The notes: generated by a model from the sequence alone, not told the origin. Positions 1-8,509 are shown, counted from the first letter of the stretch. The stretch is 42,572 nt of DNA from Streptomyces sp. SM11 (GCF_002910905.1 NZ_NEUE01000158.1:24846-67417), one strand, 5' to 3'. Numbers and translations are program-made.

Positions 1-803
1 CGCGGCTGGCCGGGCGGACGGCCCGCTCCCGGACCCGGGCCGTCGAGGTCGACTACGCGGTCTACCAGCGGCAGTTCGGGATCCGCTCGAAGGACTGGCA
101 CGATTCGTGCTCCTGGCTCACCGACGAGGACCTGCTCGGCAAGCACGCGGAGCTGTGCGCGGTGCCGCCGGACGCGCGGATGCTGGACGTGTGCTGCGGC
201 AGCGGTGTCGTCGGCGGCGCGTTCCGCGGCCGGGTCGGCGAGACGGTCGGGCTGGACCTCACCCCGGAGATGGCCGCGCTCGCCGCCACCCGGCTGGACG
301 TGGTGCACCAGGGCTCCGTCTACGACCTGCCGTTCCCCGACGCCAGTTTCGACCTCGTGGTCACCCGGGAGGTGCTGCATCTGCTGCCTCAGCCGGAGCG
401 GCCGGTGTCGGAGATCTTCCGTGTGCTGCGGCCGGGCGGGCAGTTCATCGTCGGGCAGATCGTGCCGTACGCGGACGTGGACGCGTTCTGGATGTTCCGC
501 GTGTTCAAGAAGAAGCAGCCACTGCTGTACCAGATGTTCCGTGAGGAGGACTTCCGGGCGTTGCTCACCGGCGGCGGGTTCACCGATGTGCGGATGGAGG
601 AGTACTTCCTGTGGGAGTCGATCGACCGGTGGATCGACACCCACGAGACGACACCCGCGAACCGGCAGGAGATCTACCGCCTCTACTACGACGCGCCGCG
701 CGAGGTACGCGCCGTACACCCGTTCGAGGTTCTGCCGGATGGCTCGGTGCGCGACCGGTGGCGGTGGTGCGTGTACTCGGTGCGGAAACCCGACCATGCC
801 TAG
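1..803 (+). CDS. SAM-dependent class I methyltransferase, 5' end outside the window
   Basis: The open frame continues to the left edge, so the start lies outside. An internal GTG at 162 is not the start, because the frame upstream reads as normal protein. Visible motifs are motif I (MLDVCCGSGVVGG), an acidic residue after the next strand (VGLDL), LPFPDASFDLVV around motif II, and LRPGGQFIVGQ as motif III. This is the ubiE/Methyltransf_11 type of Rossmann methyltransferase, acting on a small molecule or peptide with S-adenosylmethionine. The stop codon overlaps the sulfotransferase start by 8 bp, so the two are translationally coupled and probably tailor the same product. The substrate cannot be told from sequence. 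Confidence 0.85.
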   Translation, partial: RLAGRTARSRTRAVEVDYAVYQRQFGIRSKDWHDSCSWLTDEDLLGKHAELCAVPPDARMLDVCCGSGVVGGAFRGRVGETVGLDLTPEMAALAATRLDVVHQGSVYDLPFPDASFDLVVTREVLHLLPQPERPVSEIFRVLRPGGQFIVGQIVPYADVDAFWMFRVFKKKQPLLYQMFREEDFRALLTGGGFTDVRMEEYFLWESIDRWIDTHETTPANRQEIYRLYYDAPREVRAVHPFEVLPDGSVRDRWRWCVYSVRKPDHA

Positions 804-2049
804 CCGCGCCGTGGATCGCCCGGTCGCCCAGGTCGTGCGCGGGCTGGAGGTGCTGCGGCCGCTGCGGGGCACGCCGGTGGAGCACTTCCGCGCGAAGGTG
901 CGCGATCTCGTCGTCGTCGCGTCGAGTTCGCGGGGCGGGTCGAGCATGCTCGCCGAGCTGCTGCGGTCCTCGCCGCACCTGCTTCACCTGCGCGGTGAGC
1001 TGAATCCGCTGCTGCGGCTGGTCGGCCTCGACCACCCGCACAGCGGCACCGGATCCGACATGCTGGACGCGGCGCACTGGCACGGGCTCCAACCACGGTC
1101 CCGGGCGTTGTTCGAGGCGGAACTGGCACTGGACGCGGGCTCTCCCGGCACCGGCGTGGAGAACCTGGCGGTGGACGCGGCGTGGCGGCTTCTCGTGCAG
1201 TGGCCGGGGCTGGACCTCGATCCCGTCGACCTGGTGCGGACCGCCGAGGCGGTACTGGACCGTGATCTCCCCCGGTTCGCACGGGCGCTCATCGGCAAGG
1301 CCGGCGTGAACCCGTGGTACTACGACCTTCCCGGGCGGTCACCGGGACCACGACCGGCCGGGCCGCCCGGTGACCTGCTGCTCGAAGAGCCGCCCTTCGT
1401 CCTCCCCCGTCCGTGGCGGCCCGCGGACGAACACGACCTCGCCACGAAGCCACTGATGATCAAGACGCCGGGCAACGCCTACCGGCTCGGCTTCCTGCAG
1501 GCGGTGTTCCCCAACGCGCGCCTGCGGGTGCTGCACCTGACCAGGAACCCGGCCGCGTCGATCAACGGCCTGGTCGACGGGTGGCTGCACCACGGGTTCC
1601 ACGCGTACCGGCTGGACGAGCCGCTGCGCATCGCCGGATACGCCGACGTGCGGCCGGCCGACCGGCACTGGTGGAAGTTCGACCTGCCACCCTGCTGGCC
1701 CGCGTACACCACCGCCGCCCTGCCCCGGGTCTGCGCCCACCAGTGGTGGTCGAGTCACCGTGCGGTGCTCGCGCACGGGGCGGACCACACGGTGCGATTC
1801 GAGGGCCTGATCAGCGGTCCGCACGGCCGCGCGGACACCGTCGAGCGGATCGCGGACTGGCTGGGGATCCCGTTCGACGGGCCGCTGAAGCGGGCCGCGA
1901 CCGACGGCATCGCCGCCACCGTGTCCACCGCCGCACCACGCCCCGGCCGGTGGCGAGCGCGGGAGGAGGACATCCGGTCCGCGCTGAGCCCCGACGTACT
2001 CGCGATGGCGGAGAGGCTCGGCTATGCCCGTGACGACCACTGGATCTGA
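796..2049 (+). CDS. PAPS-dependent sulfotransferase (417 aa)
   Basis: Likely transfers sulfate from PAPS to a hydroxyl on a natural product or peptide. The 5'-phosphosulfate loop is seen as SSSRGGSS at residues 43-50. The 3'-phosphate-binding segment is LRVLHLTRNPAASING at about residues 243-258, with the expected Arg and Ser. A cytosolic fold is expected, as no signal peptide or membrane helix is visible. At 417 aa it is longer than glycopeptide sulfotransferases such as StaL, mainly through an insertion of about 100 residues between the two PAPS motifs. The ATG at 796 lies inside the methyltransferase stop region. The gene overlaps the next start by 26 bp. An APS-kinase relic about 1.6 kb downstream fits a sulfation pathway. 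Confidence 0.82.
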   Translation: MPSRAVDRPVAQVVRGLEVLRPLRGTPVEHFRAKVRDLVVVASSSRGGSSMLAELLRSSPHLLHLRGELNPLLRLVGLDHPHSGTGSDMLDAAHWHGLQPRSRALFEAELALDAGSPGTGVENLAVDAAWRLLVQWPGLDLDPVDLVRTAEAVLDRDLPRFARALIGKAGVNPWYYDLPGRSPGPRPAGPPGDLLLEEPPFVLPRPWRPADEHDLATKPLMIKTPGNAYRLGFLQAVFPNARLRVLHLTRNPAASINGLVDGWLHHGFHAYRLDEPLRIAGYADVRPADRHWWKFDLPPCWPAYTTAALPRVCAHQWWSSHRAVLAHGADHTVRFEGLISGPHGRADTVERIADWLGIPFDGPLKRAATDGIAATVSTAAPRPGRWRAREEDIRSALSPDVLAMAERLGYARDDHWI

Positions 2050-2977
2050 GTTGAGCACCCACGGCGGCCCGGGGTGGGTCCCCCGGGTGGCGTCGCACGT
2101 GGACGAAGTCGCGGCCGGGGGCGTGTGGGCGCCGTGCGGGTACCGGTCGGAGACGGCCGCACTGCGGTCGGTGCTGCTGGTCCGCCCGCCGGACAGCATC
2201 GGCGCGGTGCGACGGCCGGGGGCCTCGCTCATGCTCGGGCCGGTGGATCCGGCGGCGATGCGGGCGCAGTGCGACGCGCTGGCGGACCGCCTGCGGGGCT
2301 ACGGGGTCGAGGTACACCTGGCCTCCCCCGAGGCGACGCCGAACGTGGTGTTCGCGCGGGACCTGTTCTGGATGACCCCGGCCGGGGCGGTGGTGGCACG
2401 GATGGCCTCGGCGCAGCGGGCCGGTGAGGAACGGCATGCCGCGCTCGCGCTGGCCGGGGCAGGGTTCCCGATCCTGCGCACGGTGTCGGGCACCGCCGTG
2501 TTCGAGGGCGCCGACGCGCTGTGGATCGACCCGTCGACGGTGATCGTCGGCACCGGGTTCCGCACGAACGCGGCCGGCGCGGCCGAGGTCGCCTCGGCGG
2601 TCGAGGGACTGGGGGCGCGGGTGGTGACGGTGCCACTGGTGCCGGGCGTACAGCACCTGCTGGGGACGGTGGTGTTCCTCGACTCGTCCACCGCCGTCAT
2701 CCACCGGGTGGCGAGCCCACCGGAGTTGGCGACACTGCTCGCCGAGTACGGCTATCGGGTGATCGCGCTGCCGCCGGACGAGGAACTGCTGGTGCGGCGC
2801 GGGATGAACCTGCTGGTGCTCGCGCCGGGGCAGGTGCTGATGCCCGCGGGCTGTCCGGGAATCCGGCGGACGCTGGAGCGGGCGGGTGTGGCCGTCGACG
2901 AGATCGACATCGGCGAGTACCTGCGGGCGGCCGGCGGGATCGGCTGCGTGACCGGGGTGGTGCTCCGTGAGCACTGA
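2024..2977 (+). CDS. Arginine deiminase/DDAH-superfamily guanidino-modifying enzyme (317 aa)
   Basis: Members of this pentein-fold family hydrolyse or transfer the guanidine group of arginine derivatives through a covalent Cys intermediate. The expected active-site set is visible: Asp113 in FARDLFW, Glu161 in FEGAD, His211 in VQHLLG and Cys308 in GGIGCVTG near the C-terminus. This arrangement fits dimethylargininase or arginine-deiminase-like enzymes better than glycine amidinotransferases, which are longer. The ATG at 2024 overlaps the sulfotransferase; TTG at 2051 is a possible alternative. In context it probably makes a citrulline- or ornithine-type residue or a guanidino change in the cluster product. 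An activity on a peptide-bound Arg is inference only. Confidence 0.8.
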   Translation: MPVTTTGSELSTHGGPGWVPRVASHVDEVAAGGVWAPCGYRSETAALRSVLLVRPPDSIGAVRRPGASLMLGPVDPAAMRAQCDALADRLRGYGVEVHLASPEATPNVVFARDLFWMTPAGAVVARMASAQRAGEERHAALALAGAGFPILRTVSGTAVFEGADALWIDPSTVIVGTGFRTNAAGAAEVASAVEGLGARVVTVPLVPGVQHLLGTVVFLDSSTAVIHRVASPPELATLLAEYGYRVIALPPDEELLVRRGMNLLVLAPGQVLMPAGCPGIRRTLERAGVAVDEIDIGEYLRAAGGIGCVTGVVLREH

Positions 2978-2996
2978 GAGCCGGTCACTCGGCCGA

Positions 2997-3407
2997 TTAC
3001 TGAGCCGGGTACACCGTGGGGTCGTCCAGCGGCACCTTCAGCCAGGAGATCATCTGCCGGAGCTGGTGGTACGCCGCGAGCCGCTGCTCGTCGGAGTCGG
3101 CCTCCTCCGCGGCCGCGATCGGCTCCCACAGGCGCGGCACCATCACCGGCCCGAGTTCGAGCAGGCCGCCGCTACCGCCGGTGGCCCACTTCGCCAGCAC
3201 GTACCGGACGATCGCGCCGACCGGGATGTCCAGGTTCCGGGACATGCCGCACACGGTCTCCAGCGGATCGAGGAGCCCGTAGTCGACCACCTCGGCCTTG
3301 AAGTTGGCATGCGGGTCGTCCGGTGGCCAGCACCGCTCCCACTGGCGCAGCCGAACCGCCGGCGTACCGGTCACGTCGTAGGCCAGGTCATCCATGTCGC
3401 CATCCAT
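2997..3407 (-). CDS. Small conserved actinobacterial protein, DUF6027-like (136 aa)
   Basis: Not recognised functionally. The sequence (DDPHANFKAEVVDYGLLDPLETVCG, split here only by context, then SRNLDIPVGAIVRYVLAKW) resembles a small family I recall as DUF6027 that recurs near actinobacterial biosynthetic genes. It is soluble, acidic and mostly helical, with no signal peptide. The start has two ATGs 12 bp apart (3407 and 3395) inside a duplicated ATGGATGGCGAC-like stretch; the first has a weak AGGGTGG upstream. It is convergent with the deiminase gene (19-bp gap) and divergent from the peptide gene at 3482 (74 bp between starts), which suggests a shared regulatory region. Confidence 0.6.
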   Translation of the reverse strand: MDGDMDDLAYDVTGTPAVRLRQWERCWPPDDPHANFKAEVVDYGLLDPLETVCGMSRNLDIPVGAIVRYVLAKWATGGSGGLLELGPVMVPRLWEPIAAAEEADSDEQRLAAYHQLRQMISWLKVPLDDPTVYPAQ

Positions 3408-3481
3408 GTCGCCACCCTAAGGCGGCACCGAGCTTGTCCGACCGGGCAGGGATGAACACCGAAGTCAGGAAAGGAGAACCA

Positions 3482-3613
3482 GTGAACGAGAACCTTCGTG
3501 AGGAGCGACTCGCCCTCGTTCCGGCCGACTCGGGCGCCGCGACCAGCGGCACCGCAACGGCCGACGACGAGGCGATCCGTCAGCAGCTGCGCAGCCTCGG
3601 CTACCGCATCTGA
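3482..3613 (+). CDS. Small peptide gene, candidate RiPP precursor or cluster peptide (43 aa)
   Basis: The GTG start at 3482 has an excellent ribosome-binding site (AAAGGAG, 3470-3476, spacing 5). The in-frame ATG at 3452 lacks good spacing, so GTG is preferred. The peptide is acidic and hydrophilic at the N-terminus (NENLREERLALVPADSG), has a Ser/Thr/Ala/Gly-rich middle, and ends IRQQLRSLGYRI. No Cys, Trp or signal peptide is present. It sits among modifying enzymes: radical SAM, methyltransferase, sulfotransferase and deiminase. A leader followed by a short core containing Tyr and Arg is therefore plausible. It has no match to a RiPP class I know, so the precursor role is inference. It could instead be a small regulatory or carrier peptide. 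Confidence 0.55.
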   Translation: MNENLREERLALVPADSGAATSGTATADDEAIRQQLRSLGYRI

Positions 3614-3621
3614 CCGAACCG

Positions 3622-3651
3622 CCCCGGTCCTCCCGCACGGGCGGGCCGGGG
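3622..3651 (+). terminator. GC-rich hairpin after the peptide gene
   Basis: CCCCGG and CCGGGG arms enclose an inner CCCGC/GCGGG stem with a small bulge, beginning 9 nt after the peptide stop. No U-run follows, which is usual for actinomycete terminators. It may end the peptide transcript or serve the opposite-strand cysC relic. Confidence 0.5.
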
Positions 3652-3652
3652 C

Positions 3653-4189
3653 ATCCTCGCGTAGGAGGCCGAGCAGGCCCGCCACGCGCTCGCCGAGGCC
3701 GTGGCGGTCGGTACGCAACCGCGGCTGGGATGTCCCGGGCGGCTCGTACGGATCGTCCACCCCGGTCATTCCGGATATCCCGGAGATCCGACCGGCGTTC
3801 GCCTTGGCGTACAAGTCCCTTCACGTCGCGCCGCACGCGCACCTCCAGCGGCGGTCCACCCACACTTCCAGGTAGCCGATCCCAGCCGCCACGTGGGCGG
3901 CGCGCACCTGTCACGGGCTCCCGGTATGACGCGATCACCGGTACCGGCACGATGACGCCCTGCCGGGCCGGCATCATCATGCCGGTACCCCGGCCCGCCG
4001 CGCGTTCTCGCTCCGGTCACGTGCGCCAGAACCCGAGTCCGGGAACAGGTCGCGTCGCGGAGCATCCCCGTCCAGCACCTGCGCCGGCCCGGGCATCCGC
4101 AGTGCCGGCGCCGCGGCGGCCGCGGACTTGTCCGAGCCTGGCAGACCGGTGAACCGGACGGTCCTCCCGCCACGCGGATGGCCCGGCAC
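3653..4189 (-). pseudogene. cysC: Decayed adenylylsulfate (APS) kinase gene, several frameshifts
   Basis: Pieces of a CysC protein appear in order on the minus strand but in different frames. From 4189 down: [20 protein letters not shown] (P-loop region), VLDGDAPRRDLFPDSG, then DRSENARRAGVPA. Near 3960 the frame changes to ARQGVIVPVPVIASYREPV, then RAAHVAAGIGYLEVWVD, then PLEVRVRRDVKG. Finally LYAKANAG and GVDDPYEPP with a typical tail to about 3655. APS kinase phosphorylates APS to PAPS. At least three frameshifts are needed, and the P-loop reads GLPGSDKS where GLSGAGKST is normal, so the gene is inactive unless the local sequence is wrong. Ends are approximate. It would have supplied PAPS to the neighbouring sulfotransferase. 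Confidence 0.82.
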
Positions 4190-4275
4190 CCCTTTCGTCG
4201 GGGGTCATCGTGCTGGAGGACGGGAGTGTTGACCACCCGGCGGCGCGTTGTACCGTGCGGCGACCGGGAGGCGGC

Positions 4276-4503
4276 ATGGCTGAGACGACCAACCCGTTCG
4301 ACGACGACAACGGAGTGTTCTGGGTGCTGCGCAACGACGAGGACCAGCACTCGCTGTGGCCGGAGTTCGCTCCGGTGCCCGCCGGGTGGCAAGTGGTGCA
4401 CGGCCCGGACGGCCGGGCGGCGTGCCTGGCTTACGTCGAGGAGAACTGGACCGACCTGCGTCCGGCCTCCCTGCGCCGCGCCATGGACGACTCGACCGGG
4501 TGA
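4276..4503 (+). CDS. MbtH-like protein (75 aa)
   Basis: MbtH-like proteins bind NRPS adenylation domains and support their folding or activity. The family signature is complete: [14 protein letters not shown] at fixed spacing, and ENWTDLRP at the end, with the three conserved tryptophans. Length is normal. The ATG at 4276 has GGGAGG five bases upstream. A longer in-frame start at 4210 gives a non-family extension and is rejected. Its presence is the main evidence that a nonribosomal peptide synthetase belongs to this cluster, presumably beyond the left window edge. Confidence 0.95.
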   Translation: MAETTNPFDDDNGVFWVLRNDEDQHSLWPEFAPVPAGWQVVHGPDGRAACLAYVEENWTDLRPASLRRAMDDSTG

Positions 4504-4733
4504 GCCACCGGATGGATACACGGTCTTCACAGTGGCGGCGGTGGTCGGCAGCTTCGTCACCTGCGTCGCACTCCACGTCCGCCCACCCGCCGTCGAACGC
4601 CTCGACGGTGAGCGTGCGCCGCGCTGATTTCCGCGGCTGAACGTCGGAGCCAGTTGGACAACTACATTTCACACGGTGTACGGCGTGAATCGCCCTCGGG
4701 AACCTGGCGGCCTGGCGGCATAGGGGAAGAACA
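4504..4733 (+). other. Intergenic stretch with a possible transporter tail relic
   Basis: No intact gene. One plus-strand frame ending at 4627 reads a hydrophobic helix (YTVFTVAAVVGSFVTCVALH) followed by a short basic tail, much like the last helix of an MFS transporter, with nothing upstream in frame. The rest should hold the promoter of the radical SAM gene; I cannot point to clear -35/-10 boxes. Confidence 0.3.
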
Positions 4734-6662
4734 GTGAGTCAGTCCATACTTCCGTTACCACGACCACGACCACGTTCACGGGAAAAGCACGGGCGCGCGC
4801 TGATCGTGCAACAGGGCGCCTGGGACATGCCCAAGGAATCGATGCCGCTCGCCGCCGGTTATCTGACAGCCGCAGCACAGGCCGATCCCGTGGTGGGACC
4901 CGAGTTCGACGTGGGAATACAGAACTTCCGTGGTGGGGAATCGCTCGGCTCGATGGCGCGCATGATCTTCTCCGGGGTCGCGCCGGACGTGCTGGCGTTC
5001 TCGGTCCTCGGCTGGAACTTCAACCAGTTCGGCGCGCTCGCCGAGACCTACAAGTCGGTGCGCCCGGACGGCTGGGTCGTCTTCGGCGGAACGCACGTCG
5101 CCCACCAAGCGGAACGCGTCTTCCGGCGCTTTCCCGAGGTCGACGTCGTCGCCAACGGCGAGGGCGAGTTCACCTTCCGGGACCTGCTGCTCGCCTTCAT
5201 CGAGGAGGGGTCGCCGCACGACCTGACGCAGGTGCCGGGAATCTCCTATCGCGACGAGGAAGGCACGGTCCACACCACTGCCGAGGCACCGCGCATCGAC
5301 GACCTGGACATCATTCCGTCGCCATTTCTCACCGGGGCCATCCCGCTGCTCGACAACCATGGCCGGTTCCCCTACGACGTTGCGCTGATGGAGACCAACC
5401 GAGGCTGTCCGTACAAGTGCTCGTTCTGTTACTGGGGTGGCGCGGTCGGCCAGAGGATGCGCGACTTCTCCCGCGAGCGGCTGCGCGCGGAACTCGACAT
5501 CTTCGGTTATCACCAGGTTCCGACGGTGGTGTTGTGCGACTCGAACTTCGGCATGCGACAGCCGGACGCGGAGTTCGTCGAGGATCTCGTCAGGACGCGG
5601 GAGAAATACGGGTTCCCGCAGTCGTTGGAGACGTCGTGGGCCAAGAACAAGTCCAAAACGTTCCACAACATAATCCGCCGGATGAAGGCCGAGGGGTTCC
5701 AGAGCTCGTTCACTGTGGCTCTGCAGACACTGGACGACACGGCGTTGCGTGGCATGGGCAGAAGCAACATGCGGCTCAACGAGTGGAAGGACCTGGCGAC
5801 ATGGCTCGCGGCGGAGGGACTCGACGCCTACGCCGAGCTGATCTGGGGCGCGCCGGGTGAGACGGTCGACTCCTTCCTGACGGGCTACGACCGGCTGTCC
5901 GAACACGTGTCCCGCATCGCCGTCTACCCACTGTTGCTGCTGCCCAACACGAACTACGCGGAGAACCGCGAGGAGCACGGCTTCGTCACCGTGCGCGGCG
6001 ACAACGACGACTTCGAGTACGTTCTCGCCAACCGCACCGTCACGGTCGCGGAGAACTCGATGATGCAGCGGTTCATGTTCTGGGCCCGGATGATGAGCGA
6101 GAACATGTACTTCCGGCACATCTGGATACCCTTGCGGAAGCTCGCCGGGCTCAGCCAGAGCGCCGCACTGCTGATCCTGTCGGACTGGTTCCAGGACTCG
6201 GCCGATCCCGCCGTCGCCGAGTTGCTAGGCCACGGCCGCGAGTTCACCGACTCCGGCCTGGTCGTCGAGTCGCTGCACAAGCTCTACGCCGACCCCCGGT
6301 TCGCGCCGATATTCCAGCGGTGGTGGGACGAGGCGATCCTGCCGAAGGTGCCCGAGCGGCACAGGCCGCTGTTGAACGAGATCTTCCGCTACGACGGTGC
6401 GACCCGCCCGATCTACTCCGGAGCGGGTGCCGAGGACGCCGAGGTGCGCAGCATCGACGGCCTGCCGCACTACGTCCGCAGCGGCCTGCGGTTCCAGTAC
6501 GCGATGCCGCACGTTCTCGACGCCATCCGCGCGAGCCGGCCGTTCGACGATGAACCCTCGCCGGTCGAACTGACGCTCGCGTTTCGCGTCGGGTTCGACG
6601 ACTACCTCGACAACCACGAACTCGCGACGTACTTCGCCGGTCGTTGCCTCGAGATCCGGTAG
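4734..6662 (+). CDS. Cobalamin-binding radical SAM enzyme (class B type, 642 aa)
   Basis: The N-terminal ~170 residues form a B12-binding Rossmann domain (VLAFSVLGWNFNQF, VVFGGTHVAH, VVANGEGEFTF). The radical SAM core follows with the 4Fe-4S motif CPYKCSFC (Cys225, Cys229, Cys232). A C-terminal region of about 250 residues is specific to the family. Such enzymes usually methylate unactivated carbon or phosphorus centres, in carbapenem, bottromycin and other pathways; some do other chemistry. The classical DxHxxG cobalamin ligand motif is not evident, which is common in this class. The GTG start at 4734 has AGGGGA upstream. It is the last gene of the cluster here and is convergent with the SulP gene (20-bp gap). 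The substrate is unknown. Confidence 0.88.
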   Translation: MSQSILPLPRPRPRSREKHGRALIVQQGAWDMPKESMPLAAGYLTAAAQADPVVGPEFDVGIQNFRGGESLGSMARMIFSGVAPDVLAFSVLGWNFNQFGALAETYKSVRPDGWVVFGGTHVAHQAERVFRRFPEVDVVANGEGEFTFRDLLLAFIEEGSPHDLTQVPGISYRDEEGTVHTTAEAPRIDDLDIIPSPFLTGAIPLLDNHGRFPYDVALMETNRGCPYKCSFCYWGGAVGQRMRDFSRERLRAELDIFGYHQVPTVVLCDSNFGMRQPDAEFVEDLVRTREKYGFPQSLETSWAKNKSKTFHNIIRRMKAEGFQSSFTVALQTLDDTALRGMGRSNMRLNEWKDLATWLAAEGLDAYAELIWGAPGETVDSFLTGYDRLSEHVSRIAVYPLLLLPNTNYAENREEHGFVTVRGDNDDFEYVLANRTVTVAENSMMQRFMFWARMMSENMYFRHIWIPLRKLAGLSQSAALLILSDWFQDSADPAVAELLGHGREFTDSGLVVESLHKLYADPRFAPIFQRWWDEAILPKVPERHRPLLNEIFRYDGATRPIYSGAGAEDAEVRSIDGLPHYVRSGLRFQYAMPHVLDAIRASRPFDDEPSPVELTLAFRVGFDDYLDNHELATYFAGRCLEIR

Positions 6663-6682
6663 CCCGGGTCGGCCCGTCGGTC

Positions 6683-8185
6683 TCAGTGGCCGGCGGTGAG
6701 CTGGCCGGCGAGCTTGCCGTGCATCTCAGCGCTGGCCTTGTTCAGGCCGACGATCGTGACCTTCTTGCCGCGCTGGGCGTACTTGGTCTCGATCGCGTCG
6801 AGGGCGGCGACGGAGGAGGCATCCCAGATGTGGGCGTCGGTGAGGTCGATGACGACGTCGTCGGGGTCGTCCTTGTAGTTGAACTGATAGACGAGGTCGT
6901 TGGAGGAGGCGAAGAACAGCTCGCCGGTGACCGCGTAGACGACCTGGTTGCCGTCCGGGTCGACGACCCCGGAGACCTCGGCGATATGGGCGACCCTCTT
7001 CGCGAAGATCACCATCGCGGTGATGCAGCCGAGAACAACACCGATGGCCAGGTTGTGGGTGGCCACCACCGCGGCGACGGTGACGACCATGACGGTGGTC
7101 TCGCCGACCGGCATGCGCTTGAGGGTCCCGGGCTGGATGGAGTGCCAGTCGAAGGTGGCGAAGGAGACCAGGACCATCACCGCGACCAGGGCGGCCATCG
7201 GGATGTCCGAGACGACCGGCCCGAACGCGATGCACAGGACCATCAGGAAGGCACCGGCGAGGAAGGTGGAGAGGCGGGTGCGGGCTCCGGAGGTCTTCAC
7301 GTTGATCATGGTCTGGCCGATCATGGCGCAGCCGCCCATGCCGCCGAAGAATCCGGTCACGATGTTGGCGATGCCCTGGCCGATGGACTCGCGGGTCTTG
7401 TTGGAGTGGGTGTCGGTGATGTCGTCGACGAGCTTCGCGGTCATCAGCGACTCCATCAGTCCCACCAGCGCGAACGCGAACGCGTAGGGGGCGATGGTGG
7501 TCAGGGTGTCCATCGTGAACGGCACATCGGGCAGACCCGGCACCGGCAGTGAGGACGGCAGATCCCCCTTGTCGCCGACGTCGGGGACAGCGATGCCGGC
7601 GGCGACCGTGATCACCGTCAGTGTGACGATGGCGACCAGAGGTGCGGGGATCACCGTGGTGATCTTCGGGAAGAAGATCATGAGCGCCAGACCGCCGATG
7701 ATCAGCGGGTAGACGGCCCACGGGACGTCCCGCATCTCGGGCACCTGCGCCATGAAGATGAGGATGGCGAGGGCGTTGACGAAGCCGACCATCACCGAGC
7801 GCGGGACGAACCGCATCAGCTTGGCCACTCCGAGCGCGCCCAGAGCCATCTGCATCAGGCCGCCGAGGATGACGGCGGCGATCAGGTAGCTGAGCCCGTA
7901 CTCATGGTTCAAGGGTGCGATCACCAGGGCCATGGCCCCGGTGGCGGCGGAGATCATGGCCTTGCGGCCACCCACGACGGAGATCACCACAGCCATCGTG
8001 AACGAGGCGAACAGACCGATCGCCGGGTCCACACCCGCGATGATCGAGAAGGAGATCGCCTCGGGAATCAACGCCAGGGCGACGACGAGGCCGGCCAGTA
8101 CCTCGGTGCGGAAGACCTTCGGGGAGGCGAGCCAGTCCGGCTTGGACATGCGCAGCTTGGGAGCAGCGGACAGCGGTGTAGACAT
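6683..8185 (-). CDS. SulP-family anion transporter with C-terminal STAS domain (500 aa)
   Basis: An integral membrane secondary transporter of the SLC26/SulP family, moving sulfate, bicarbonate or similar anions. The N-terminal part has the typical ALIPEAISFSIIAGVDPAIGL helix and about 10-12 hydrophobic segments. The C-terminal ~100 residues are a STAS domain (VIDLTDAHIWDASSVAALD). The chosen ATG at 8185 begins MSTPLSAAPK; the frame is open further upstream but reads as non-family sequence. No strong ribosome-binding site is seen. It is divergent from a MerR gene, with a MerR-type dyad at 8420-8439 between them, so regulation by that MerR is likely. Substrate is not resolved. Confidence 0.9.
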   Translation of the reverse strand: MSTPLSAAPKLRMSKPDWLASPKVFRTEVLAGLVVALALIPEAISFSIIAGVDPAIGLFASFTMAVVISVVGGRKAMISAATGAMALVIAPLNHEYGLSYLIAAVILGGLMQMALGALGVAKLMRFVPRSVMVGFVNALAILIFMAQVPEMRDVPWAVYPLIIGGLALMIFFPKITTVIPAPLVAIVTLTVITVAAGIAVPDVGDKGDLPSSLPVPGLPDVPFTMDTLTTIAPYAFAFALVGLMESLMTAKLVDDITDTHSNKTRESIGQGIANIVTGFFGGMGGCAMIGQTMINVKTSGARTRLSTFLAGAFLMVLCIAFGPVVSDIPMAALVAVMVLVSFATFDWHSIQPGTLKRMPVGETTVMVVTVAAVVATHNLAIGVVLGCITAMVIFAKRVAHIAEVSGVVDPDGNQVVYAVTGELFFASSNDLVYQFNYKDDPDDVVIDLTDAHIWDASSVAALDAIETKYAQRGKKVTIVGLNKASAEMHGKLAGQLTAGH

Positions 8186-8419
8186 GCAACCGTTTCTGTT
8201 CGGGCGCACACATCCACCAGTCTGGACACGCACGCGTCGTTCTCGACTCCACACAGGGGGCGGAATCCCGGCAGCCCGGCGCCGATGGGGCTCTGCCGGA
8301 TCGGGCGGCAGCCTTCGTGGCTGGCAATCGGGCATCATTGCCCGACAAGCCTGTGAGGCCCTGGCCGGGGCTCAAGCGTCAGCGAGGTCGGCCCAGCGGG
8401 TTCGGCCCACTGCGCAATC

Positions 8420-8439
8420 GTACCCTGACGTGAGGGCAG
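8420..8439. promoter_or_regulatory. MerR-type operator dyad between SulP and MerR genes
   Basis: GTACCCTGACGTGAGGGCAG is a near-perfect palindrome around ACGT. It matches dyads at 14629-14648 (upstream of a second MerR gene) and 9187-9206. Binding by the MerR protein encoded at 8566 is inferred from position and symmetry. Confidence 0.6.
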
Positions 8440-8509
8440 AGTGCGAGTTGCGGCTTGTGAGATGCAGGTAAATACGTCTGCGGATCATGTGATTCTGGAC
8501 ACGTATGCT

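Noticed and set aside
205..2049. A single 614-codon open frame spanning methyltransferase and sulfotransferase
   Set aside because: Its first ~200 codons are a shadow of the methyltransferase with unnatural Arg/Ser-rich sequence; family sequence starts at the ATG at 796.
4776..6119. Long minus-strand open frame opposite the radical SAM gene
   Set aside because: Composition is typical of an antisense shadow in high-GC DNA; the plus strand encodes a motif-complete enzyme.
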